NCBI GenBank assembly: GCA_030737835.1
Contig: CM060847.1
Coordinates: forward strand, 11,918,704 to 11,982,703
DNA: 64,000 nt
Source of the DNA: Acorus gramineus
Taxonomy: Eukaryota > Streptophyta > Magnoliopsida > Acorales > Acoraceae
Reading direction: 5' to 3'
This document shows positions 48,849 to 61,753 of this stretch, piece after piece. The notes below the pieces were generated by a model. It saw nothing but the letters and a program-made list of their open reading frames with translations, was not told the DNA's origin and made no database searches. Both the position numbers and the translations under genes were made by a program. The number at the start of each line of letters is the position of its first letter. The first letter of the stretch is position 1.

Positions 48849-50794
48849 AACTCGCAGAGGTATTGTTTCGTTAATTCTTTTGTCATCTTCCCTCCACATT
48901 GCTGCAAAAAAACATGGTTTCGTTTTCCTGCGATGCATCATCAATAGGCAGTGTGACTGGAGCAATAAGCCTTCAGGTTTTGTTTGTGTGTGATTTAACC
49001 TATTCGCGCAAAAAATTTCTTTTTTTGATTGTGTAATGTTTTCTGTTAATGACATGGGGGAATTTGAAGTGGGGTTGCAGGCAAAATATTTGTTGTATGT
49101 AGAGTTCCACAGGACATGATTAGTTCTTGTTATTTTTGTGAAGAGTAAATTTTCGTTCTGCTGAAATTGTTGTGCTTAGTGGAAGCTGGATACATGTTCT
49201 TGTTGTAAGGTTTCTTTGCTCCTCTTTAGTTTTTTTTGGTTGAAAATGTTTGAATATTGTTGACATCTGTACTTATCTAATGACATGCATACTTTCACAG
49301 GAAATGAATTACATATTTTTTCTCCAAAAAATAAAGGCCATAATTGAATAAATTTAATGCATATTCTTTAACATTTTTTATAATAAAGTATATACTCACA
49401 TAGCAGAGTAGTACTTTATTAGAGATCTTATGTACTGAAGTCTGTATTATAACTATAAGAATGGTAGCAGGAGTGCTATGCTTGAGTGTATCAATAGGTC
49501 CGGGACATGAAGGAGATTGATTTTTAAAATTGTTTGAATATTGTTGACATGCATATCTTATGAGAAAAGTGAGAGACGACAAAGCTATTATTTTATTTTT
49601 TGGGTGGGTAATTTATTTTATTTTTTTTCTTTTGGTCAGATCTTTCCCTATTAGCAAGCGGTAAATCTCGAACCCAAATCTCCTCATTAAAGAGGTATCT
49701 CTCTCATCCTACTAAGATAAGGTTCGGTTATTGGCAAAGCTATTATTGCATGGCCTTATGTTTGCAAATAAGCCATCTATCTTGAGCAGTCAAAAGAAAT
49801 GAAATCTTCTATCAATATCTCCACATTGTAGATTTGTAGTCCTGGGGATACAATACTCATTCAATGAGCCTATAATTTTCAAAACTGGTTTGCATTCATT
49901 GTAATAGTTTTTTGAGAATAAATAATACAACAAAATTCAACTAAATGCTTTTGTTTCCGAGGCAACAAGGGAAACCATTCAATGAGACAATGACTAAAAT
50001 TTTGAACCAAACTAATATGAAAATGATAATTATAATCAAGTAAGAAATGATATACATCGTTTCTTTGTTTCTCTAGAGTGACAGATAAATACTCTTTTGT
50101 GATTGGTATGAAGAAAAAGTCGACCCAAAGACGTGTCCCAAAAAATACATATAAACTCACATGTAAAATTAATTTTTGTGTTAAAAAAATACATAAAATC
50201 TTATACAATAAACAAACATATGTCTATATTTTTGGATCAAATATGTGACTATTCTATAGTAACCTAAACAATGGTTAACATGGCGGCTGTTGAATGTGTT
50301 AAATAAAGGTTGACAGAGTGACTGTCAAATTATTATTTTTTAAAATGTTGACAAGGCAACTGTTGAATGGTTGGTGAGATCTGTTCAAATTAAATCTATA
50401 CTATGTATTTTCTTTTGATTTTTTCGATTAATGGGTTTAGTGAATTGGTCGATGATAATACATGTCCCCTTCACAAAATTGTGATCCGTTGGATTGCAAT
50501 TGCAATTATGATAGATGATACGTCCACTCCCATTTGTCGTCCACAGTTTTTTTTTTAAATCATACATGTTTGAATTAACATACACACTGTTATATAAAAT
50601 AAAATATATATTAAAATATAATATAATATTTATTTTCAACTTGAAAAAATAAAACAAAAATTTATACAATACGCTATTATAAAATCTGATACACTGTACT
50701 GTTATATGCTACAAAACGGACTGAATTACCAACCGTCTTGCAATTCCACTGGGTCGGTTTATTCACATCGCCCAAAAAAAAAAACCTCCAATCA
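48849..50794. other. Intergenic DNA between the two large plus-strand genes
   Basis: Holds the 3' untranslated region of the HEAT gene, a SINE (49580-49747) and AT-rich sequence. The promoter of the CinA/nucleotidyltransferase gene must lie in the last part. No gene was recognised. Confidence 0.5.
49580..49747 (-). mobile_element. SINE-like retroposon with 13-bp target duplication
   Basis: The direct repeat caaagctattatt at 49580-49592 and 49735-49747 flanks a 142-bp insert. On the minus strand it holds cttagtaggatgagaga (box A-like) and tttgggttcgagatttacc (box B-like), then an A-rich tail. It is unlike the SINE at 35531 outside the promoter boxes. Confidence 0.75.
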
Positions 50795-53700
50795 ATGACG
50801 GACGGTAGGGTTCGGGCACTCATCGAGGCGATCCACGCGACCCCAACCCAGGCCGTCCTCTACCTATCCGGCGGCGCCTCCCAGGCCCTCGGATGGTTGC
50901 TCTCCATTCCTGGTGCCTCAAACACCGTCCTCGAAACCCTCGTCCCCTACTCCCGCACTTCCATGTCTCTCTTGCTTGGCAAGGTAAAACCCCCTCCTCA
51001 TCAATCAAGGTTTCTTTTTTCAATTTTCGCATCCGTTTTTGGTCTCTCTTGAGTTTGATTGTGGTAATTGTTTGGGAACTGATGCAGGCGCCCGCGCAGT
51101 TCGTCTGCCGGCAGACCGCCGAGGAGATGGCGTTGTCGGCGTACAATCGCGCGTTGAGGCTTTCGAGACCAGGTTTTGATTTATGGAAATTTGTTAGGGG
51201 CAGTCGTTATTGCATTCACACTTTTGTGGTTCGATATGTTTTGAATTTTTTTTTTTAATGTGTATACTTTGTCTGATGAATTAAGGAGCTTTACAGGGAA
51301 AAAAAAATGAAGTATATATACTCTGAGTGAATTGTGTGGATACCTTGCGCATTTTCCGAATCTAGTATATACTATCATGCCGAGTACATAGTAGGGTAGG
51401 GGAAATGGGGACTGCATGAATAATTGAGTGTATCAACACCCTTTGATTGTTGTGGATTTATGGTTATTTTGATTGTTATATTAAATTTATTTTTATTTTT
51501 TTTGTTTTGCTTTCATTGGTTTTGGGTAGTGTGTGGAAACTTGATGATGCAGAGCAATGGGTAGGAATGTCTCAACTAGGTTGGTCCAAAGTAAGAAATG
51601 CTAGAAGGAAAAAATATAAAAGAGAGAAAACGGGGTATCGTTACTCATTAAGAACCAAATAAAAATTTGTAGAGGTGTGAAACTAAACTAAACAACAAAA
51701 TGAGTTAACAAGAATTGATGTCCAACACTACTCGATCTTGGGGATGTATAAGGATCCATGGTCGGTTCACTACCATATTCGTAGAAGCCTTTAGGAATTG
51801 TTACCCGGCTATAACAACCGATAGTTTCTTCCTTTAGCCGCACGGGCAGACAATTACCAAGTACTAACCCTTTACCGCCTATTAGGAAGTAGTTACAGAA
51901 AACTTCTCAAATCTATTCCGTCATAATAACTTGTTTTATTTTTCTAACAACCTAATTTTTAAATCCGTGGCTTTTTATAATTATAAATGGGTACAACATC
52001 TATTTACTCAGTTGATGTGGGTCTTTAGTTGTCCGATTGCTGAGAGGTGTGCTCTCCCCCTTGTATTTTTTTTTATTATTAGTAAATGATATGATCTTTC
52101 ATTATTATCAACGAATATACAAAAAAGATTGTAGAAATTCAGTCACTAAGGGAGGGAATTCTAGTCAAAGCTAAAATGCATCCCCTAATGATAGAACAGC
52201 TCACCCAATTGGATCCCCAAACATACAGGAAGAATAAACAGGGCAATCAGAAGTTAATCTCCCCGAGAGTACATTTTTCCATTGTAGTCATTCTGAAGGA
52301 CTTGCAATAGCTCCTTTCCAAACAAAGAAGGGGGGGAATATGGTGCTACCCATTGGAGATTGCAAGACTGCGAGAAGATCCGCAGCTTTGTTACCTTCAC
52401 GATACACATGAGGAGCTTTCCATTGAGTTAACTTCGCAAGGAGGAAGTGCAATTCTCTCAGGTCACGAAAGGCAGTCCATGGAGGGTTTCCCTGTCCTTT
52501 AATCCATACAATAGTCGTGCTGGAATCCGACTCGGACCAGACATGGGTGGCATTGCATTGGATGGCCAAATGAATCCCTGCCACAACTCCTTTAAGCTCC
52601 AAAATATTGATAGAATAGTCTCTAACACGTGTCGACATGGCAAGTTTACAATCTCTGAGGTGATCCCTGACTAAAGCTCCAAAACCATACTTATCAGCAT
52701 CAAGAGATCCATCTGAGTTGGCCTTTAGCCAGCCAACAGGAGGAGGATCGGGTCCCATTTTATGATGAAGTTAGGTTTGGCCTTATCAACAAAGGAGATC
52801 CCAAAAAGACTGGAAAATTTTGAAGGCGAGCTGAAGATCCAGGGGTGAAAACAGCTCCGTGTTGCTCTGTGTATCTTGCTCCGTGTATGCTGATGATGGA
52901 AGCTTGGTGGCCATTTGGAGCGATGGTTTCTTCGTGGAAGGCAGAAGTAGGAGTGTCATGCAATAGTGATTATTCAGATTCAGTCAAAGAAACCCTGGCT
53001 TTTAAAACAATTGGCTTTAATGAATGTTATTGATATCAACCTTTATACTATGATCAAACCAAAACTCAACCATTTCCAAATTACGTCGATCCTTCCACAT
53101 GTTAGGGTAATGTAGGAGACATCTCTATTTTCTCTTAGGGGATCCTTATAATTACCAACACTAAACTTTACATTCTCCTTTGACCATCATATTAAATGTG
53201 AGTAACTCATCATCCCCTATTGAAAAACGGGCACTTTTGGTTTTTCTAAAACATGGAAGAATTAATCTTAAATCAAACCACTAAAAGAACTTGAGTAATA
53301 AAAAACAAAATTGAAAAATTGTATCTATGTCCAGCAGAACACTCCTACTCCTACCTCGAAAAAGTATTTTGGTTTAGCCCCACCTGGAAAGGGATAATGT
53401 TCAACTTCGAGTTGTTAATTATATCCTTTATGGAAATGGCAAACCGATTCGAGGAATTTCTCACACAAGTATTCAATCAGTTCGTACTTGCTTAGTATTG
53501 AATTGTGATCTAGCACATGAATTGGGATAAGTTTTAAAAAAGAATTTTTGATAAAGCTAGCCAATGATGACCTTTCATGGATTCACCAATATAGGCTGTG
53601 GCTAAAGTTGTCACTCCTGTGCTGCTGCTCTTTCTTCCAAGCATGTGTTTCGCCTTAGTTTTATTTTCCATAGTACATTGTATCACTTGGTAAATGGTGT

Positions 53701-56700
53701 GATTGATATAGCTAGTTTTTGGAGGGAAACATTTTGTCAATGTGGATTGTGGAGTAAGAGGAAGGGTATTTTCTGATGTTAGGGATGTCTTTGTCATATT
53801 TTGTTAGGGTGATATCATGCCTTTCCCTTTGGATGTTTACCTTTTCAATAAGATCGTTGGATATCCCACACTTTGGTTAATAAACAATGCATGGGATGTA
53901 GTGCATGTAAGCTATTTGATGAGTGAAACAACTGACTTGATCATATAGCAGGACTGGAGCATTGTAGGGGTCCAGAGGAATGCCGATTTGCTGGCATTCT
54001 CAATTTTTATGACCATGTAATCTTTTTTTTATTAACATTTTCTATGTACTCATTTATTTTAGTATCTTGATCATTTTTAATAAATATCCTAAAATTAGTC
54101 ATTATCAATACCAACTGTTTTCAAATAAATTATTAATGGTTAATATAATCAAATTATGTGTTTGGTGAAAGATGAGTCCATGATTTTGGGTATTTATGCT
54201 TTTTCTTTAAGGATTTATGAACTTTTTTTTTGGTTAGGTCTACCTGTTGTTGGTGTGGGGTTCACAGGATCTTTGGCTACCAGACTTCCAAAGCGTGGGG
54301 ATCACAGGTATCATGTGTATTTCTGACTGTATCAATAGTAATTTATCCATTGCTCCTGTGCATTTTGTTTTGGATTTTTTCATAATTATTTTTTATGGGC
54401 TCTTGGTTATATGATAAACAAGATGATTTGGCAAATGCCAGTATGCAACACAGGTCATGGGAATTATTCAAAAGATTGTGCTCAACGAAGTGGAGGTTAA
54501 CTGGCTGGAAGTGTTGATTCCTCATGTGTCCGTCTTATAATACCAATAATACGGCTTTCATTTTACTGGGATGCATTTGCAACTAAAAAAGCCTGCATGT
54601 TTATCCCCATCCTTCAGCCAACAAAGAATTTTTGATCTTCACCTCTACCCCCCCTCCAACTTCTCTTTTTCCACCTTTCAATGAACCTTTTATCTTTCTT
54701 CCATAAAGTTTTCATTCCTCAAATCCATATTATTGGTAGTTTTGAATAGTTTCCTTTGCTTCAGGTTTTGATGTTATCTCCAACAAGCTCAGAACTCTAT
54801 TATTTCAGTCCAACATTCAATTATTTCAGCTTGTGAGTAAATCTAAAATTTGCATTAATCAACTTACAGGTGCCATTGATTGATCATCAGTTTGGGATCA
54901 CATAATCCATATAAGTCATCGACCTTTTAATTTGCATGCTTTACACAGTATCTAAAAGGTGCCTAGAGTGTTTGCCATTTTAATATTGTTCCCTTTCAAG
55001 CATCTATTGTATGTACACATGGCTAATACTGATTGTTTTAAGAATAATTCGTTTCTAAATGATGGTTTTTTTATTTCTTCTCATACAGTTTTTTAGTTTG
55101 AAATTGTGATATTTTGGACCTGTATTACTTCACCCCTGGTGATATGTCAATTTGGCCACATGTAGATTTTACTTGTCTACGAGGACTTCTAATCGTCTGT
55201 GGACATCTAATGTCACATTATCAAAGGTTTTATCTACTCCAATATTTTATCAAAAAAATGTTTACAAATGGATATCTTGATTTTTTTTGTTAAATTAAGT
55301 GCTCAGTAAATCTCTTATTTAGGGTCTGCGGTCTCGTGAAGAAGAAGACAGGGTTTCAAGCCATATTCTTATAAAGGTACGCATCCTTTTTTTCCAATCA
55401 TTGCAAGTATTATACAATGACATTTTAAAAAATTAAAACCTAGATTTTACCTCTTTTTTTTTTGGATAACATGCTCCTTCGAGGATACATGATTGCATGG
55501 TATACCTTTTAATCTTTTATTGGACTCATTCTTTTTGTGTCTTGGTTTTATGTTTTCTTTTGTCCTATATAATTCATAAATTATGTGGCTTGTGTATACA
55601 AGATTATTATGTTTTACACTGTGGCATGCTGTCATCACTTTTGTTTGTATTTCTTAGCATTAAAAGTCATAAATATTTTTCTTGCCTAGAATGCACGCTT
55701 CAGGTTTTATTTGAATACTTCTGATATAATGTTTTGTTTTTGTCTTATGCTTGGTGGTCTGGCATTTCTTTTTGGCAAGGCAATTGCAGATGCATGCAAA
55801 GTTTATGCAACATATGATTCTGAAATAAAGGAATCTGATATTATTAGTGACTCCGAGGAAATATTTGATGATGATCAAGAATTACAACAACTTATTGATG
55901 GGCAAATATGCATGAAAATCTATCCTTTTGCAAATGGTAAGTCAGATATCATGTATTATCATTTTATTGTTGTTTTTAATCATTTTTTTTATGAATTCCA
56001 CTGTGACTCAATATTGGGAAAGCTGAATTTGCAGATAATCCTGCTTCCTCTAGGGAAAGGAAGATTATTTTGTCTGGCTCATTCAATCCATTGCATGATG
56101 GTCACCTAAAACTTTTGGAAGTTGCATCAAGGTACAAAGACAATAATCTCTCTCTGCTTTAGTTGTCATGGGGAAATTAGTCTCTGAATTATGCTACATG
56201 ACTTAAAAGCAAACTTATGATTTATATAAATTATATGACCTGTAAACACTCATCAATTACATGAGCCTTGAGCATTTTTTGTTTTTTTTAATCAGTATGC
56301 CTTTTCTTTTATATTGACAAATCAATTGAATAAAATCAGATTTGTAGGTGTCAACCTATTTCAATCTTGATAACAGTTAATTAGTTGACAACAAATTGTA
56401 TATAGAGTTGCTTATGGTCCCCTATTGCTCTTAAAAAACAAAGTTATAAACGTATCTTTTCACTTTTTGGATATATAGCGTTTTAATTATTTTTATCAGA
56501 GAGTTGATTGGAATGCACACATATGTTTTATAAATGGGGAATGTCTAAGTAACTGCAGAGGTCACAATGCATCTCCTCAGGAATTAAAAAGGGTAAACAA
56601 ACAAAAGCCAAAGCCCCACATATATCTTCATAAAAAATTCTACCCTGGGATCAATTTTTGTAGGGGAGGTGGAGGCACATGCCTTTCTCCTCGAGACACA

Positions 56701-59700
56701 TGAGAGGCATGCACCTATCTGCATTTGTTTCTTTTTCCTTCTTCTTTCTCATGTTACTGTCTCCATTTCCCAAAAATAGTGAGGGATAATTTTTAGTAGG
56801 TGGTATCCCTTTTTTTTTTTTTTTGAGGCAAACAGTAGGCATATCTATTCCATTAAAAAACAAAATAGACAATGTTTAAATTGGTGGTGAGAAGATGAGA
56901 GGACATAAAAAATAAGAGAAAAAAGAAAAACCAACGAGAATCGTCGAGACATGGTAGAAAAGAATTCTACCAAGTTTCGACCCAAAATAACCAAGCGATC
57001 ACGCCATGCGTAGAAAATCCTCACCCATGGCCCCGTTTAGTAGGTGGTAACCTTATTACCTAATGATCTGAATTATTGATCAATATGTATATTAAATGCA
57101 TATTTGTTATTTTTTGTTACAAGTTTAATCTATTTCATTAAAGAATACATGTTTTATTAGATAGTTTGCACATTAAAGTATTTAATATGTATTAATCCTA
57201 TAAAACGTATTTACTTGGCAGCAGAAGTAAAACTAAGACAAAAATGCTTGACTAGACTTTTTTTATACATGTCAATTATTGATGATTTTTCTTGAATTCA
57301 AGTTTTATAACATGAACTCACAATTTTTGTAATGTTTTGATATTATAACATCACTGGGGATAATGGATTTGATTTAATATCAATGATTTTGCTATAGATT
57401 CCTTGCCAAAAAAAAAAGATTTTGCTATATATATTTAAATTTGCTAATTTGCCCTCTGGTATTAATTATGATTATCAGAAATAAACATAAGGGAAAATAA
57501 TCCAAAATAAATTCCTGTCCAACTCCTCTGTTAGAAAAGATAATATGGCCACGAGTATTACAAAGTGTATTGTCATGCAGGAATTACTTTTGTTCTGGAA
57601 GTGTCTACTGAATTATGTAAATCCCTTAAGTAATTATATAAGTGACTTTATAAATTATCTTAGAAATTTAGTATTACTTTTATGCCATTGTTATTGGCAT
57701 GCAATATACATCTTACCTGAACAAAAAAAATAGTATAGCAAGAGAATAATATAGAAAATATTTTTTAATAACATTATATGTATATATTATGGTGCCTTTA
57801 TTTCAATAATTATGAATACCATAATTTATAAACTCACAAAATTTCATTGAAAGTTCATAATTACCCAGAAAATTATGTTAATTTTTTTTCCTGATTAGCA
57901 CATTCAAACCCATTATTCATTTTTATGTTCATTGCATGTCATATCAGTTTCCTTATTGACTTCCTATAATTTTTTGTATCTTGTAGAATGTATGATGATG
58001 GGCTTCCTTGTTTTGAGATTTCTGCAATCAATGCAGACAAACCTCCATTGACTGTGGCTCAAATTAAAGAACGGGTTAAGCAATTTGAAAAAGCTGGTAA
58101 GTTACTGCTATTTGTGTGCATTTGCCCATGATAACATGCTGAAGTTCATCTCTATGATAATGCTATACGCTGAGATGGTTTCATAAACCCATCCAGGAAT
58201 CCATTCAATGTCCTGTCTAAGATAAATCAACATGAGTCACTTTTTTGTTCTTCATGATAACATCTAGTCATCTACTATCTCTTATATTAAAGTAGTCTGG
58301 AAATACAGAAAGTATATAATTTCTTTTCTTGTTTTACTTCCTATATTTTTAATTTGTACAATCATTTCTATGAACATATATGGAAGAACGTCAAATGCAT
58401 CTTCTTCATTCTGACAGCATTTCTACATTCTCAATGTCCTAGCTCTTAGGTTTTGTTCTCTCTCTGATCGTCTATAACTGTTCACATATTAACTTATTCT
58501 AGCATCTTTCACAATAATTATTTTTAATATGTCTTATAAAGCAATTGCATCTAAGTGACTTCCAGGACACGTTAAATAGAATGCCATCCTTTTAGCTTTT
58601 ATTCTGGCAGTAACTTGGATCATTCTCGAGTGTTGCACTTTTTATTTGTTGTGGGCTTTCAGAGGATTGTTGTTACTATTGATTTTCCGTCATAAATTGA
58701 ATAGAATTTATATTTAGTAGGTTCACATTTATGTGCTTGTCTAAGATTGAATACTGAAAAGAGGCTATCAATTTACTAATAAAATGTGGTTCCTTTAGAG
58801 TTTGATGCTTCAAAGTTTTTGTTGATGGGTGTCAAAAAGAAATCCATGGAGTATGATATGCAACGATCAGAAAATTTCGAGAGGGGTGGTAAAGGTGGGT
58901 GGCTGACCTGTTCTTGAAGGAGGTGCATGTCAAGTATGTTGAACCATCTACATGGTTGTCACTTTGGTTACCCAAAATGCAGTGTTCAGTTATATACTTC
59001 GATGTGAGTCGCGTTGTTCAGCGATTGAGTGTATGGCTACATTTAGTTTTTGTTGGACCACAAGATTAATGTTCAACTTCATGTTTATTAAAGAAATGTT
59101 TGGAAGGGAAGAGGAAGATGTGGTCATGCAAAATGAAATCATATTTTTTGGTCTTCTATCATTATATGTTGTAATCATCACTTAGTGACATTTTAGAATG
59201 GGAAATGATATTTTCTTCCACTGACATAGGGGTGTTTGACTGTTGAACAGCAAATATTGCAAGGTATCACAACAATTTAGATATTATCTTACAGGCATAA
59301 AGACACTGTGATGCAGGATGATTTGACAAGAAAATCAACCATTATTGGGAAATGAAAGTAAAAAAAAAAAGGGGAAACAATTAATGTGACGTAAATTTGG
59401 ATGCTCATAATTAGGAGAATCAAATTTACATTGATTTCTTCATAATTATATATTCATTTTGAATATTTTTAGTCACATTTAATTACCTATTACATGTGTA
59501 TTAAGTTAGGAGAAATATATAATATATTAGGAGCTACTTTAGTAAGTTTTAATAGTGTTTTAGTGACTCTATTATAGGGATCTGAATTTATGTATTTTTC
59601 TTTTTCTCCTTAGGTTTTCTTGCTCTGCAAGTCAGTCACATCACCCTATTTAATCATGTAAGGGGGTTGTGAAAATAATCGATCGATAATATTGAGTTTT

Positions 59701-61753
59701 CTAGTTATTTATGGAAGTTGTATCTTTTCTTCTTCCGTTTCTATGGAAAGGATCTATGGAGTTGACGTTGTTCGTCTTCATCTTGTTTCCTGCAACGTTT
59801 CGCGCGTCAGATTACACGAAGTGGTATCAAAGTTACGATTACACTCCATGGCAACGGAAGGAGGACAAAACAAGAAAACCTAAGAAAAAAACGGAAAATA
59901 CATAAATTCAGATTCCTATAATGGAGCAACTAAAACACTATTAAAACTTACTAAAATAGATTCTAATATATTATATATTGCTCCTAACTTAATACTCAAG
60001 TAATAGGTAATTAGATGTGACTAAAAATATTCAAAATGGATTTATAATCATGGAGAAATCAATGTAAATTTGATTCTCCTAATTATGAGCATCCAAATTT
60101 ATGTCACATTAATTGTTTCCCTTTTCTTTTTTACTTTCCTTCCCCAGTAATCGTTGATTTTCTTGTCAAATCGTCCTACATCACACTGAATCATATGCTT
60201 CGTCTAAATATCAACCTAATGGATACAATGTACACAGACTTTGAATTGTGGCCAGCACCATTAGGAATGACTTGATGGATCAGGAGTTCAGTGAGCCTAA
60301 GTAAAAGAAATATCTGGACTATTTTGTAAATCCTTTCTGCACATTGTGGGCAATCCTAAGTTTATCATGCACTAAATGTGGAACTAGCAGGACTTTCAAG
60401 GCCTCAACACTGTTCTTCCTTGCTTAGTTGTTTTATATCTTATGATTCTGGTGTTTGGTATATGTTTTAACATTTCCCATTGGAACTTTTTGAAATTGTA
60501 TAGTGTTGTGTGTTTTCCATTATTCTTGAAAAAATGTTTGACGATCATGTAGAAACAGATATCACCATTGGTTAGTGGACTTTAACTTTTCAATAGTGCG
60601 TATCGGATTCCAATTGCAGGAAAGACTGTAATCATTTCCAGTCAGCCATACTTCTATAAGAAAGCAGATCTATTTCCTGGCAGTACTTTTGTTATTGGTG
60701 CCGACACTGCAGCACGGCTTATTAATGTAAGAAATTGCTCTTTAATCCTAGAATTCTGCACACATCATCTTGAAAATGACTTTTATTTTGTTTTTTGTGC
60801 ATTGTAAATGTTAAAGCATATATGTTGGGTCAGGCATGTTTTTCTTCTTTTCCTTATTTATGAGCTTTCCTCTCTATATTTCTTATTTTTATGTATAGAT
60901 GGTTCTTGATTTTAGTACTTTGCTTGATTTTTGTGGCCAATTCTTTGTGTGATTTCAGTCTTTTGGTGGAATGAAAAATATGAAACTGAAACCTTTTGGT
61001 TTATATCTTTTGATTGGAACCTGTCTATTATCAAGGCTATAACCTATAAGCTTGCCATCTTATTGTCTTGATGATTTTAATTTGTTAAAATTGATGAATA
61101 TTGCTCTTTTGTTCGAGGATTGTTAATTGTTGCTAGTTCTTTTTTCTTCTTCTGTTCTGTTTTGTTACCTGTTTTTTTTTCCCCTTGAATACAACATTCA
61201 TTTAGATGGGTTGAAACATCACATTCTCTTCCGACAGACAAGGTTTACAACACTATAGACCTATGCATTTTATAAATTGTTGGCTTCAGCATTTAGTCAG
61301 ATACATGGTGGAAAGAAAATCTGCGACTAATAATGGCAAACATCCGCCTTCAGTTCAATATTATTGCTGCCCAGTCCTTGGAAGCAGGTTTCGCTGATAT
61401 TGGTTTCCATGTCATTTACCTTGTCAGCCGAAATACTATGGTGGTGACTATGGTAAAATGTTAGAGATACTGCTCGCATGCAAAAGAACAGGTTGCACTT
61501 TCCTTGTAGGTGGCCGGAGCGTTGATGGAATTTTCAAGGTGCATTTACATTTTTCAGTACATGATTTATCAGTTGCTACCTGCACCTTTATTCATAGTAT
61601 GAAGGCCACATTTTTATCCTTCAGGTTCTTGATGACTTTGAGATTCCTGAAGTGCTCAAGGGCATGTTTGTCTCGATACCAGAGGAAAGTTTTCGCATCG
61701 ATATATCATCGACAGAAATAAGGAAAAGGCGCGAAAGCCAAATTCTTGATTGA
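50795..61753 (+). CDS. CinA C-terminal-like / NMNAT-like nucleotidyltransferase fusion
   Basis: Predicted 389-residue protein, 11 exons: 50795-50983, 51088-51172, 54238-54307, 55166-55226, 55323-55376, 55780-55936, 56035-56131, 57987-58096, 60620-60726, 61428-61538, 61625-61753; all introns GT-AG. Residues 1 to about 175 match the CinA C-terminal (NMN amidohydrolase) fold, with [16 protein letters not shown] and [19 protein letters not shown]. From about 206 on, a nucleotidyltransferase domain has [10 protein letters not shown] (HxGH 226-229) and the C-terminal ISSTEIRKR (374-382), the two signature motifs of NMNAT/PPAT-type adenylyltransferases. An NAD-related role is inferred; activity and substrate are not shown. 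Matches Arabidopsis At2g01220 in length and order, by memory. An in-frame upstream ATG at 50738 is less likely because [17 protein letters not shown] gives the family start. Its introns hold many transposons. Confidence 0.94.
52062..52860 (-). mobile_element. LINE 3' end with RNase H domain, antisense in intron 2
   Basis: A continuous 156-codon frame (52758-52288) encodes an RNase H domain of the RVT_3 type. It starts [17 protein letters not shown] and has the acidic set: D in NSDGS, E in LELKGV, D in SESDS and D in NKAADLL, with REGN before the last. Downstream on the minus strand it ends in an A-rich tail (T run on + near 52067). Upstream the frame is lost at the start codon. No reverse transcriptase remains, so it is a 5'-truncated element. 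The ends are approximate. Confidence 0.8.
56792..57052 (-). mobile_element. Truncated retroposon with target duplication in intron 7
   Basis: Direct repeat tttagtaggtggtatcc at 56792-56808 and 57036-57052 (one difference) flanks about 227 bp that begin on + with a T15 run, so the tail is on the minus strand. No coding content. Confidence 0.75.
59307..60185. mobile_element. LTR joined to an inverted partial LTR (palindromic), intron 8
   Basis: The left arm (59307 to about 59622) and right arm (about 59868 to 60185) are near-perfect inverted copies, both beginning tgtgatg and sharing gatttgacaagaaaatcaac and ggagaatcaaatttacattg. Between them, 59623-59818 continues like the R-U5 part of an LTR, and tggtatcaaag at 59822 matches the 3' end of initiator tRNA-Met used as a primer-binding site. 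So an apparently complete plus-strand LTR and primer site are followed, about 40 bp on, by a U3-only LTR in reverse. Confidence 0.75.

Noticed and set aside
52845..53033. Plus-strand 62-codon frame in intron 2 as an extra exon
   Set aside because: It has no resemblance to the CinA domain, and exon 2 joins exon 3 in frame (SRPG to LPVVGVGF) without it.
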